A stretch of 64,000 bases of DNA, taken from assembly GCA_936450465.1 (NCBI GenBank), contig OW388289.1, positions 80,555,093 through 80,619,092 of the forward strand, written 5' to 3'. The stretch is from Gibbula magus. Taxonomy: Eukaryota > Mollusca > Gastropoda > Trochida > Trochidae. The position numbers and the translations under genes were made by a program. The notes under the pieces were generated by a model that worked only from the letters and a program-made list of their open reading frames with translations, was not told where the DNA came from and did no database searches. Of this stretch, positions 34,256 to 45,216 are shown piece by piece; the first letter of the stretch is position 1; the number at the start of each line of letters is the position of its first letter.

Positions 34256-34397
34256 ATTAGTTTCCGGACAAACCCCCCCCCCCCCCCCCCTTTCAAAATT
34301 TGTTTGCATTGGCTGGTATGGGGAAAAAATTGTTGACCCCCCCCCCCCCCCCCTTTTCAAAATTCCCCCTTTCAAAATTCCTGGATCCGCCACTAAT
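34256..34397. mobile_element. Poly-C element with GGATCCGCCACTAAT end
   Basis: Two C runs of about 18-20 bases lie between ATTAGTTTCCGGACA and the complement of ATTAGTGGCGGATCCAGG. On the minus strand it reads ADPGILKGG-type protein, a sequence often misannotated as coding in invertebrates. It is a MITE-like repeat, not a gene. Its right end matches both ends of the MITE at 11,681. Confidence 0.65.
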
Positions 34398-35151
34398 ATC
34401 CTCAACCACAACAGCCTGTTCAAACTGTATAAAGGTGTCACCCCACACGTTCTTCATTTACCGTGTAACTGGATATCTGTTTCCTCGTCTGATAGACGGA
34501 CACTTTAAAAAAGCTGTTTTAAACTAGGTTAAATATAAGTTATCAAAGACGAAAACTTCAACAATGAGCTAAATGTTGGATTGAAAAAAAAATAAAATCC
34601 ACCCCATGATTATTTCACAGTCATCATCTTCAATCTCGGACCATCCTCGGACCTGCAAACATCAAAGGCCGACATTCACACATCAATACCACTTTATGTG
34701 GGAGAAAACCCCATTAGAATAAAGACATCAATGACATGGTGTCCACAATAGTATACATGAAAGTCTGTCTTTATCGTAGGTTGTGACATATGGATGTTGA
34801 CATAGTGAAGTATTAGGCACACAGGGTTCAATAATTCACACTGAATGTTATAACAATTTATCCTACCGAAAGTCTCAAATTATTATTGTAAAAAATATAT
34901 ACAGAAATGAAAAAAATAGTTTATTCAAAACAACAGAAAATCTGGGTCAAAGTCCAAATAAAGTGGAGTTTTTTGGGTCACGGGTTGGATCATGGGTCAG
35001 TTCACGGGTCAGGTCACGGGAGAGGTCACAGGTCAGGAGAAGTCATTTTTTGAAGACAATGTTTACGTTCTGAAAGTTGCAGTTTTGATTTGTTAGTGTC
35101 AGACACGCGAAAGTAATCATATAACGCCTCTAAATTGGTACCTAACCTTAA
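34398..35151. other. Gene-free region with a GGTCA cluster
   Basis: No gene recognised. Between 34,944 and 35,037 the pentamer GGTCA occurs about seven times, mostly within 34,975-35,037 as degenerate GGGTCACGGGTCA-like repeats. These resemble nuclear-receptor half-sites, but a decayed simple repeat explains them equally well. Confidence 0.4.
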
Positions 35152-35507
35152 AGGGGCAGTAACACGTTTTTTCGCTCAAATAAGTTGATGAAATGTATTT
35201 GAAAATTAATTTCAACAATAGTAAAACATCCTTTTCTCTTCGGAAAATAAAGTTTAAAATGAGTGTACATGTTTCGGTTAAAGTCATGGGCATCGTTTTT
35301 GTAATACAAAATAATAAATTGTGTTCACAATAAAATGACCGCCATGCAATTTTTGCTTTATACGCAACATAGTTTTTACCACTAGAGATAATTGGTTTGT
35401 GTAATAAGATGTTTAACCCTCTTAAGTTAATTTAAATGACTTAAACTATCATTATAAATGGAAAATTTGAAAAAATAAATTTTACAAAAAAACGTGCTAC
35501 TGCTCCT
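35152..35507. mobile_element. TTAA-flanked MITE (AGGGGCAGTAACACG family)
   Basis: The ends are AGGGGCAGTAACACGTTTTT and the complement of AGGAGCAGTAGCACGTTTTT, and both are flanked by TTAA (35,148-35,151 and 35,508-35,511). It is 356 bp long and non-coding. A TTAA target fits piggyBac or Kolobok superfamilies. Confidence 0.8.
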
Positions 35508-36467
35508 TTAATTTATCAATCTATCGACGGTGTATATGGACATTTGTTCAAGGTCACGTGGACCAATCGGAGATCGAGATTCATACAGGAAGTAGGATAA
35601 AACATTGAATGCTAAACCTATAAAATGTTTTGTAAGAATAATAAAAATTGCGTTCATTGTAAATGTACAATTGAAGAAAAGATTTTTGTAAAATGCTATT
35701 TATAATACCATATCGTTATATGCGAAGCTGCTTAGTTTTAACATTCCTTATTGGAAGAACGCTGACACTAGTATGTTATTCACAACTATATCTGTGCGGT
35801 ATGATGTTTATTTTCGCTTCCCTCTAAACACATACAGAATTCATCATATTTGCAAATATATGCACCTTTTTAGAACATAAAAGCATTTTCTTGATTATAA
35901 ATGTCTTAGTTATAACATACTTGTAGTTGCAATGCTATCAAATCATTGAGTGTATACGCCGATGCATGTTTGTTCTGTCAACATCCCCGTCATCTATATT
36001 CAACTAAGCCCACCATCCCTCTATATATTCACTACGAAGCGACTCGCAACGTCGGAGTTCAAATAAGCATTGACCTTCGTCTCTCCATGAAGCTTTCCTT
36101 GCGCTCTCATCGAAACATACATATACATTGGCACTTGAATAGTTCACTTGACTGAAAATTAACAATTATCAATGATAACATCGTAAACATGCAAAATTAT
36201 CTAACGTTTTCTTCAAATTGAGTATTATTGTTTTTCCATAGTGTCAGGTGTAATTAAGCCCCTGTGATTTCTGCCATTATTTCTCGATATGAAAACACTG
36301 TAATTGCATATCATATCGTGATATTTATTACAGGACACAATGCAGGACATCTGATTCTTTTGAATATAAATTGAAAACACAACACAACTGAATTTCAGAC
36401 AATCTGATTATTTAAAACCCTGATATATATTCCGAATAAGAACGAGTCTTGGAAACGATGTTACGAC
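35508..36467. other. No recognised feature
   Basis: AT-rich, without exon-like or repeated sequence that I could recognise. Confidence 0.5.
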
Positions 36468-36671
36468 ATGTCGACGATTTATCTAAGTATTATTATATTT
36501 GTCTACGTACCGGATTCATGTAATTCGGTTTGCCAAATTGGATATTCAGACCGAACAATGTCTGCTTTCCACTTGATACAGGAAGATAAAATGTTCGCCA
36601 AAACAAAAAACAATCAACGAAACAGAACGGAGTGTTCGAATTCATCAGGAAATAAAGCGAACAAGTGTTCC

Positions 36672-36932
36672 AAAAAAATAGAACATATGTTCATAAGGAA
36701 AAAGATAGAACATATGTTCATAAGGAAAAATATAGAACATGTGTTCATCAGGAAAAAAATAGAACATATGTTCATGAGGAAACAGATAGAACATATGTTA
36801 ATAAGGAAAAGGATAGAACATGTGTTCATCAGGAAAAAAATAGAACATATGTTCATAAGGAAAAAGATAGAACATATGTTCATAAGGAAAAATATAGAAC
36901 ATGTGTTCATCAGGAAAAAGATGGAGCTTGTG
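36672..36932 (+). repeat. 30-bp minisatellite inside a 166-codon open frame
   Basis: About nine units of 30 bp (ATAGAACATATGTTCATAAG plus GAAAAAG) read in frame as a ten-residue repeat, KIEHMFIRKK. They lie inside an open frame running 36,468-36,968 whose first 20 residues (MSTIYLSIIIFVY...) are hydrophobic. A second plus frame (NRTYVHKEKD repeats) and a minus frame are also open across the array, as expected when a unit of 3n bp lacks stops. Degenerate relatives continue to about 37,300. No homologue is recognised; a repeat is more likely than a gene. Confidence 0.8.
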
Positions 36933-37914
36933 TTCGTCAGAGTATATGTACATATGATAAAGGCATAGACAGTACTTATCGGGATAAAGATATTATACCC
37001 TTCATCAGAATAAATACATATAATATGTACATCATGATAAAGAGACGTATTGTGGTCACAATGCAGAGAAAATGATAAGCATTACATCATCAGGATAAAG
37101 GAAAAGACAGTGTTCATCAGAATTAGAAACCGAATGCATTCATAAGGATAACGAAAGAAAAAGTGTTCGTGCGAGAGAGAAATATAATGTTTTCGTTGGG
37201 ATAAAGAACAATAAATTGTTCATCAGAGTGAAGAACATAATGTATTCACCATGATAAAGAAAGCGAAAGTGTTCGTGCGAGAGAGAAATAGAATGTTTTC
37301 ATCACAATACACAAGCTTTCAGTTTTGTTATTGCTCTATCTGAAAATATGATTTAAGCCTTCAATGAGTTTTTGTTCTGGAGATTTTAGTTTGTGACCCC
37401 TTTGTCTACGAATGTCCACGAATGTGAAATAATGCTCCTATTTCACTACGAGCCGAATCACGAAAGAGAAAATGTTCACATCCGTAGACAATTCGTAATT
37501 AATTATTGGAATTCGTAAATGATATTTGGTTGATTCGGCAACATTCCTCTAATTCGTGGCATTCGTGAACAAATTTTGATTTGTCAAAAGTTTTTCACGA
37601 ATCAACTACGAATTTTAAATTCGTAGTTGCTTCGGGAAGTATTCGTAACTTATTCGTGTAGTTCGTAACAAGTTCGTAAACAATTCTTGGAAATTCCTGG
37701 TTGATAATTTTCTCACCCCGAATTACTTAGAATCATCTACGGATCAATTACGAATGTCCCGAATTAAGGACGAAAATTCGTAGTGTATTCGCAACTGTTT
37801 CTTTTATTATTTCGTACAATTCGTACATAATTCGTAAACAATTCGTAAACAATTCGTAAATAATTCGTATCTGTTTCGTAGGGGTTTCAGCATGAAAAGC
37901 TACGAATTTTCGTA

Positions 37915-38549
37915 ATGCCCCTATTTCACTACGACCCGAATTGCCACGAATCGCCACGAATTGGAAAATTTGCACTTTCGTGAACATTCGTAGATAATTC
38001 GTAATTGATTCGTGATATTCGTAAATGATTCCTAGTTGATTCGGCAACATTCTTGTAATTCGTGGCATTCGTGGACATTTTTTTGTTTGTCAAAAGATTT
38101 TCACGAATCATCTACGAATTTCAGATTCGTAGTTGCTTCGTAAACTGTTCGTATTTAATTAGGGACGTTCGTAACAACTTCGTAAACAATTCTTGGAAAT
38201 TCGTGGTTGAAAATTTTGATGTTCTCATCCCGAATTAACCCCGAAGCATTTACGAACTATCGTAAACTATTCGTAATTGATTCGTGATATCGTATCTTAT
38301 TCGTGGAAATTCGTAGTACATTCGTGACTGTGTCTTAATCATTTCGTACAATTCGTAGACAATTCGTAAAGAATTCGTACATGTTGCGTAGGTTTTTAGC
38401 ATGAAAAGCTACGAATGTTCGTAAACATTTCGTACAGGTGTAAATGCTGTTCACGAATTTTGCCGAATGCTCACGAATATTCACGAATTTATGCAGCCGC
38501 CTATTCGTGGTGATTCGTGGCAATTCGGGTCGTAGTGAAATAGGGGCAT
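37915..38549. mobile_element. ATTCGT-rich MITE, inner copy inserted in its own family
   Basis: About 634 bp bounded by GCCCCTATTTCACTACGACC and its exact complement. The terminal block continues into CCGAATTGCCACGAATC. It interrupts the outer copy between AAGCTACGAATTTTCGTAAT and ATAACCGTG. Target duplication is not clear (AT at most). Confidence 0.75.
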
Positions 38550-38608
38550 AACCGTGAAATTGCTGTTCACGAATTTGCCGAATGTTTACGATTTTATAAA
38601 TTCATTTA

Positions 38609-40219
38609 AGGTGGGTTTACACTTGCACGAATTTTCCATCCGCATTTCAAGACCTCAGTGCGTGCCAATGCGTGAAGCATTGTTTGTATTATTTGTTTAA
38701 ATAACAATGCGCACACCTCCGTTTGCGCATTATTCGCGCACACCTCACGTATCTGTTGGGCATTTGACGCGGAAAATTGCACACAAAGTGCCACGAAATG
38801 ACTCCGCATTGCACGCATAATTAGCGCACAACCACAACTATGTTCCGTTCTGTGCACGCATATGTTGCGACTATGGTCCGATGAAGTTGCGTTTTGGTAC
38901 GGAGTATGCGCAAATGCACGTACAGGCACGACTAAATCACGCATCCTTGTCAAGATCGTGACCTTATTAAGTCATGTTTGGTGTACGGTAATGCCCGCAT
39001 TGGAGGTGTATATAAAGGCAGTACCCCATCTAAAATCAGTTCATCCTCTACTTTCACAAGATATCGCCATTGTTGAAGAGAGGAAAAGGCTCATGTATCT
39101 GACAGTGGCTGCACGTCTACTTCTTGGAGAAGAAGAAATAATACAGGGAGGCAGAAAAACCCCCACCTCATAAGAGAAAAGCTAGAGCAAAGTCATTGAC
39201 CAGAAGATAATCTTTCGGACATTATGAAAAGTTTGGCTACTAACTGAACTTCACCGTGAAGATCGCCTAGACTACAAAATGTTTCCCCGTAGGGCCTATA
39301 ACCCTAGAGGTATTCCAAGAAATGGTTGATACGTTAACTCCTCACCTGGAGAAGAAAAAGACTTTCGTGAGAGAACCACTTGAGGTTTGGCTAAAACTAG
39401 CAACCACTTTCCGCCCCCTTGCCACTGGTGATAGCTACACAAGTCTACAATACAGCTTCAGATGTTTTGTTTATAGAATCTGCAAGTTCCTACCCGAGGT
39501 GTGCAGAGTGATCATTGATGTGTTCAAGGTGGAAGTACTAATTAAGGTGCCCCAGAACCGCACACTAGTGGAAGAAAGTTGCCATGTAGAAGCCACCCAG
39601 TGCTGGGTCCTTCTACTACAACTACAAGTGATTCCACAGTATTGTACTTATGGCAATTGTAGATTCTGTCTACAAATTCTTATGTGTATGGGTGCTGGGG
39701 ATGATATGGTTGTCCATATTCCTGGGACACCTATTTATACGGGGGTGCACGATGCATGCTCATTGCTGAATGGTTCGGCCATGTGATTGAAAAATACTTT
39801 TGCAGTACGCCAAGTGCGAGACTGAGTACTAGAAATGTGTGAAACATCATTGAAGTGCTAATACTGGTGAGATGATATTCGTGCCAGAAGAATACTCACG
39901 AATGTTGTCAAATGCCTGGATCGCGTGCCAATTGCTTGAAATGCTCAACCTAGTCTTTCCTTTATCGTGACACAAGAATACTGTGCACGCATTACACGAT
40001 ACCAAAGGAATAAAATACGAACAAGTTGAGACAAGTTCACGAATATATTGCGCATTTGGCACGCACTGGAGTGCGTGAAGAAATAACCAAACTTTGGTTA
40101 TTTCTTTACTGACGAACAGTTAACGAATTATTCACGCCGGTTTGCGATGAGGATACGCATTGTCACGAATTATTGCGTGCCAATGCAGATTCGAAAATCG
40201 TTCAAGTGTAAACGCCGCT
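38609..40219 (+). mobile_element. PIF/Harbinger transposon, degenerate, 1,611 bp
   Basis: Flanked by TTA on both sides (38,606-38,608 and 40,220-40,222), the 3-bp target size of PIF/Harbinger elements. The ends are AGGTGGGTTTACACTTG and the complement of AGCGGCGTTTACACTTG. It contains the dead transposase described separately and inserted into the outer ATTCGT MITE. Subterminal sequence is rich in GCGTGCCAAT and CACGAAT boxes. Confidence 0.88.
39236..39785 (+). pseudogene. PIF/Harbinger transposase (HARBI1-like nuclease), degenerate
   Basis: The order of recognisable pieces across frames is: LLTELHREDRLDYKMF, then VFQEMVDTLTPHL, FVREPLEVWLKLATT, RPLATGDSYTSLQYSFR (all typical of the region before the catalytic core), and FLPEVCRVIIDVFKVEV. 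In another frame come FYYNYK-stop-FHSIVLMAIVD and YKFL, which is the family's YYNYKGFHSIVLMA block with its Gly codon changed to TGA. The catalytic Asp after the FPH-G-DG step is missing through a deletion near 39,560-39,600. At least two frame changes and one stop leave it non-functional. An upstream frame at 38,862-39,173 may be remnant N-terminal sequence. Confidence 0.85.
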
Positions 40220-40269
40220 TTATTAATGGTGATTCGTGATAATTCGGCTCGTAGTGAAATAGGGGCTTC

Positions 40270-40823
40270 CACATGAACTAAAAATTGTCAATGACATGTC
40301 ACTCTCACCTTCGGTGCAAGATGATCGTAATAATTCATTTGGCCCAATAATATAATTGTATGATAAGTGTAAAGACTTATTGTCCGTCATTGCTGACTTA
40401 TTTCAGGTGAAGTCAATCCGGATTGAAATGCCCATTAAAGAAATATTAGTGTAAAATAATCTTTTGAAATTCCGAAAGGTTATTCCACAATTATATTGGC
40501 TGTCCTTACTATCAAAGAGGGTGTGCCACAGAGAACATTGATGTGGTTTTACTAGATGACGTCACATATGGTTGAACGATGGTCGGTCGTGAAAGGAGAT
40601 GTCAAACAATTATTCTTACATGTACATGAAGTACATGCAATTAAGTTAGTGAACAAATGTTACATTGTTCTCTGTTGGATCTTCAATAGTACAAATATTG
40701 TATTTATATCTGGACGAGTCCATTTTAGCATTCGAATATACATCTCAGAGTCATGCATCAATCGTCAGCACTGATTATGCCAATAGCTTATCCATTCGTC
40801 CACGATACCTCGACAAGTGTATT
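40270..40823. other. Gap between nested transposons and the DUF4239-like gene
   Basis: No exon recognised. It would hold the 3' UTR of the minus-strand gene ending at 40,824. Confidence 0.5.
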
Positions 40824-41109
40824 CTACAACTGTATTGATTTATTGGCCCTCCTTGTCAAAGATGGCGTCCCACTGTCCACAGAGATCCGGTAGATGGCGT
40901 CAAGTCGATTGACCAGTGAGGGAAGCACTGAGAGATTGGCTCGAAAGAATCCGTGGAGCGGGGAGTCGAGGTCTGCAACTACGAAACAGAGGAGCGAGAT
41001 GGAGACGACAGTGACGATACAGAGAGACAGGTCCATCCTGTAGGAATGGGTCTGAACCAACAGCATGGCCAGGAAGTTGAAGTAGCCCAGGGTCTCCAGG
41101 AACATCCAC
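40824..41109 (-). CDS. DUF4239/bestrophin-like membrane protein, last coding exon
   Basis: After the acceptor CTTGCTGCAG the exon reads (G)WMFLETLGYFNFLAMLL, then YRMDLSLCIVTVVSISLLC, FVVADLDSPLHGFFRANLS and a 40-residue tail to TAG. Two membrane helices followed by a DLDsP-xG motif match the end of DUF4239 proteins, whose C-terminal helix leads into DLDRPFSG. The exon begins in phase 2, which agrees with exon 3. Biochemical function of the family is unknown; similarity to bestrophin anion channels has been suggested for it. Confidence 0.72.
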
Positions 41110-41390
41110 CTGCAGCAAGAATAGCATGTTGGCATCATTTAGACTGGAACTACGTCTTACATACATAACTTGAATATTCAGTCAATAATTATGTAATTAC
41201 ACTGTTACTTGCAACGACTTCTCTAAAATCGATGTTTAACAAATTAAGATTGATAATCAAATGTCACAATGTTAGATTCATTGATGTACAAAATAGGAAA
41301 ACGGGCGTCATGTCTTCTGTGCCAGCGTAACAGCATGATGCGGCTGGACACGGTAGTGCAATCAGAAATATATGACACAGAAAAGGTGAC

Positions 41391-41455
41391 TCAATGCAGC
41401 AAGGCTTAAATTAGCCAGTGATAGAGATTGGCGCGAGTTATGTCTTGCGGTGCAA
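41391..41455 (+). repeat. Half copy of the AAGGC-TAA inverted-repeat MITE
   Basis: AGCAAGGCTTAAATTAGCCA and the following GTGATAGAGATTGG match the right arms of the elements near 45,310 and 59,095. A left arm was not found. Confidence 0.55.
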
Positions 41456-43060
41456 GTAAAACGTCTTGTTTATCATATATGACTGTAAATTAGGATCGAT
41501 ATTGTAGGTGAGCGCACTGTTTAAATCATAATAAAATCTCAGAACATGTACACTAACTCCAAAAAGAATTAACACGCCTTTTTATATTTATTTGATTGGC
41601 ATACTACAATCACATTGATCTCACCCTTGGGCAAGGGTACATAGATAATAAAACTCCTAGTTGTTGATATACTATTTACTTGATGCCGGGTTATGGAATA
41701 GATGAAATATCATCACATTTTACCTAGTCATTAATTTGTTCTAGAATAAATAAACTACGAAGAATGAAAACATAAACGGAATTAATTCCATCGATTCATC
41801 GATTAATATGTAAGTCATTAAAGCAACTCACATCAACAGAACATAAGTGACGCGTACGTTTTCTGCAAAATCACACCACTAGTGCAACTGTAATCGATAC
41901 GATATCTGGGATAGTGTATCAACTTTGATGTATGATTGAAGATATCTCTTGTCATTACATGATTAAATTTGTGATTCAAGTTATTGTTTTTCAAGGCGAG
42001 AAATACAAGATAAACATTAACACGGTCGATTAATATCAGTCATTTGCAGCAAATTTTATTTGGCTTTGATACGTGGCAATATACCATATGTGCTGATTGA
42101 TTTGCAACTCATCTCAATCGAAAACTACTTCTTTTCAATTAAAATCAAGCAACGGCCTTATGCAAGTGCGGAAACAGAGATTTCACGTTCCATTTATATG
42201 TATACTAATTATATGACCTTTTAAATACTATCGTCCTAAATATGTATGTTTATCTGCTATAGAGAAGTTTCCACAATTACATTTGACTAATTGACGCGCG
42301 CCAGCCGGTTTTCGACATAAAAAAATCACGACCTTTCACCTTTATAGTGTCATATTACACTGATCCAGCTAGCATAAAATATTCATTTCCAGCAACTGTC
42401 AGTACTTCTCGATCAATTAACATTATTGTTGAAGTTTGACATCTGTGACTCCAGCAATAAACTTAATATCCCTTTAAACCCACATCAAAACGCATTTGAA
42501 ATAAGCATAATGATCGATCTAATTACCTTCTCAAACAAACCTCATTCATTAACATCGTTTTTGCTACAACCATACATGTACAGTGTGCGTTTATTAAAAG
42601 CTTCTCTAAAATAACAAACCAGTATTATTTCTCTTTTATAGATTTCGAGATCATAAAAAACATTGTCCTCTAAAAGCCGCACGGAGTAAAACGGAACAGA
42701 ACATTGGAAGTACGAGATTCGCCAATTAGGGCTAGGCAATGTTATTGGTACAGTTATTACAGCAATTGCCGAGAATACGGACTAGATAATCACTAACATC
42801 AAATGATCCTGAAATCGTTCTAATCAGAACGGTAGAGAGAACACTGTATTTGTTCAGTTATTTACATAGCTAATAGTTTATTGATCTTGTTCGGCAGTCC
42901 TTTCAGGTACGATCAATGTACATATCAACACAGTTATCAATAATCATCAACTCTATAAGTGATCTGAATAGCTTGACCAGAACAGTATGAAATCTGATAC
43001 AGACTGCTGTTGTTGCCAAATATGTGCTGTATTAACTATGAGAGCATTATTATCCGCTCC
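41456..43060. other. Intron sequence of the DUF4239-like gene with an old MITE
   Basis: Between the last exon and exon 3 (minus strand). About 42,045-42,425 is a decayed, end-less relative of the TTAA elements at 52,635 and 53,464: it shares TTTATTTGGCTTTGATACG, GACGCGCGCCA, CCGGTTTTCGA and TACTTCTCGAT in the same order. Nothing else was recognised. Confidence 0.6.
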
Positions 43061-43068
43061 TAAAAATA

Positions 43069-43608
43069 AACTCAGCAAAAGAAACGTCGCCCTACAAAAT
43101 TGTTTTTACAAGATTGTTTCAATCCACGAGTAATAAATACGACTGAAACCGAGTAACATCATGTCTTCAGAGGACAACTCAACTAAATATGAATTCATAC
43201 TTTGGTGGAAAATACACGTTTAAAGAAATCGTCGTTTTTGGAATATCCTTAACTAGACGAGATAGGAGAGTTTAAAAGGATTTTTGGCTTTTGTTAGTAA
43301 ATATGCGTCAAAAATCCATGTCAAGTCTATGAAGGTAATTTTTGTCGACAATATATTTTATTAAATAATTTTCAAGTCAAATGCCAAACATTCTGACCAA
43401 AAACCATATTGAAAAAGCTAGTTCAGCACCCTAAGTGTATTAGAACAGACATACAAATAACAGTATCATACTATTACTTTGATGTATTGAATTGCGGGTG
43501 CTTCTTTACTTAACATGCGCCTATCAAATACATTCAAATTGATTTTCTGCGGCAGTAGTGTTTCGTGTTTTACTCTGTTGAAAAGGATGTTTCTTTTGCA
43601 CGTGACTT
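43069..43608. mobile_element. TA-flanked MITE (Tc1/mariner-like ends)
   Basis: AACTCAGCAAAAGAAACGTC at the left pairs with the complement of GTGCAAAAGAAACATCC at the right, with TA just outside both (43,067-43,068 and 43,609-43,610). About 540 bp, non-coding. The CTCAGCAAAAGAAACGTC end is common in invertebrate repeats (from memory). Confidence 0.6.
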
Positions 43609-43610
43609 TA

Positions 43611-44390
43611 GTATATACTGTTAAAGACGGGATAGAAAACTAATAAAGAATGACAATCCACTTGATGAGCTTTATATTTTTAACACGGTAAAATCGTACT
43701 TGCTGTTTAAAGGAATTTGGGGGCTGATGGGTGCGAGCCGTAGTTTCCAATATCAGTGAGCACTTTTGAGATTAAGATTTTCATTCTCTATTTTTATGTC
43801 CAATTGCCATCCCTTTTCAATCAGATATTCTGCTATGGAGTTTTAAGTTTATTTAAGGGGTTTATTTTAAACTCAAAGAAAATCTTAATATGAATGCCAA
43901 ATAGATCTAATTTTACATAAAAGAAAGAACGAACAATTGATCCATTGGTTTTGCAACTTATCAGTTATTGCATTATTCATTATTTCCAAGGTTAAGACTA
44001 ACATTTACATCGTAAGACATTACCCAAGTACGCCTGCCTTTGTAATCCCACACCGAATAAACCCACTGAAATGGATATGCGTTATTGTTTTAATTGCATA
44101 ACACCGTTGATGTTTTCTAATTTCAATGAATGGTTCTTTCCCTTCACTGTGATGTTGCAAAATGTTGTACATCGCCCATTACGTGCAGTATTTGAGTCAG
44201 CTTGCTTGACAGACTCTCTGTTGTTTACATAAGACCCACAAGTGAAACCTGCCACGCCCTTATTTGTTGGAGAAGGGTGATGAAATTTACAAATATTAAA
44301 GCTTTGGCCTATGTTACAAAACTGTTACTGGTTTTGGACAACTTGATGTTTAAAGGATTGAGGCAACATTTAAGCCACGACAGGCTCGAG
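43611..44390. other. Intron sequence, no recognised feature
   Basis: AT-rich sequence leading into the 70-bp array. No exon on the minus strand was identified. Confidence 0.45.
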
Positions 44391-45118
44391 TCTATGTTTA
44401 TGGGAACACTTCAAGTGGAAGGAGTGACATATCATTGGCAACTCACATGGCAGGGTGCAGCCTCTGTTTATGGGGGCACTTCAAGTGGAAGGAGTGACAT
44501 ATCATTGGCAACTCACATGGCAGGGTGCAGCCTCTGTTTATGGGAACATTTCAAGTGGAAGGAGTGACATATCATTGGCAACTCACATGGCAGGGTGCAG
44601 CCTCTGTTTATGGGAACATTTCAAGTGGAAGGAGTGACATATCATTGGCAACTCACATGGCAGGGTGCAGCCTCTGTTTATGGGAACATTTCAAGTGGAA
44701 GGAGTGACATACCATTGGCAACTCACATGGCAGGGTGCAGCCTCTGTTTATGGGAACATTTCAAGTGGAAGGAGTGACATATCATTGGCAACTCACATGG
44801 CAGGGTGCAGCCTCTGTTTATGGGAACATTTCAAGTGGAAGGAGTGACATATCATTGGCAACTCACATGGCAGGGTGCAGCCTCTGTTTATGGGGGCACT
44901 TCAAGTGGAAGGAGTGACATATCATTGGCAACTCACATGGCAGGGTGCAGCCTCTGTTTATGGGAACATTTCAAGTGGAAGGAGTGACATATCATTGGCA
45001 ACTCACATGGCAGGGTGCAGCCTCTGTTTATGGGAACATTTCAAGTGGAAGGAGTGACATATCATTGGCAACTCACATGGCAGGGTGCAGCCTCTGTTTA
45101 TGGGGGCACTTCAAGTCG
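44391..45118 (-). repeat. 70-bp tandem array carrying repeated splice donors
   Basis: Ten full units at exact 70-bp spacing. On the minus strand each reads CACTTGAAATGTTCCCATAA, then ACAGAGGCTGCACCCTGCCA, TGTGAGTTGCCAATGATATG and TCACTCCTTC. A GTGAGT donor therefore occurs ten times (complement ACTCAC at 44,441, 44,511 and so on to 45,071). Some units have GTGCCCCC in place of ATGTTCCC. The first unit met by the transcript overlaps the end of exon 3. Plus-strand open frames of 60 codons here are repeats of the same array. Confidence 0.93.
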
Positions 45119-45216
45119 AAGGTGTAGACTTGGCTAGTGATGAGTTTGACCAGTTCCTTCCTCAGTACGCTGTCAGTGGAGGACGGAACGGGAGTGGGCA
45201 GACACAACACCAGGTC
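45077..45216 (-). CDS. DUF4239-like membrane protein, exon 3
   Basis: Starts after CCAGCGTTTCAG and reads DLVLCLPTPVPSSTDSVLRK, ELVKLITSQVYTFDLK and CPHKQRLHPA in phase 0, ending at AT/GTGAGT in phase 2, as the last exon needs. The ELVKLI...FDLKW part resembles the cytosolic helix before the last two membrane segments. Its last 30 bp belong to the 70-bp array. A weaker GAA/GTGCCC donor 31 bp earlier is also in phase 2 and would join FDLK directly to WMFLE. Its 5' part is duplicated at 45,541-45,600. Confidence 0.6.

Larger units (their letters stand above)
37433..40266. mobile_element. ATTCGT-rich MITE, outer copy, split by two nested insertions
   Basis: The left end is CTCCTATTTCACTACGAGCC and the right end is the complement of CCCCTATTTCACTACGAGCC at 40,240-40,266. 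Once the inner copy (37,916-38,549) and the Harbinger element (38,609-40,219 with its duplicated TTA) are removed, about 590 bp remain, close to the length of the inner copy. The body is crowded with ATTCGT(A/G)-type hexamers on both strands. Confidence 0.75.

Noticed and set aside
34247..34527. ADPGILKGG / PPPPPFSKFP open frames as proteins
   Set aside because: These are translations of poly-C/poly-G runs and a dispersed GGATCC repeat end.
37748..38523. Minus-strand frames of 60-106 codons rich in NYELSTN-like words
   Set aside because: They are translations of the ATTCGT-rich MITE.
44202..45127. Plus-strand open frames with QLTWQGAASVYG repeats
   Set aside because: Produced by the 70-bp array, opposite in strand to the exon that overlaps it. 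The unit length is not a multiple of 3 and each frame ends after 60 codons.
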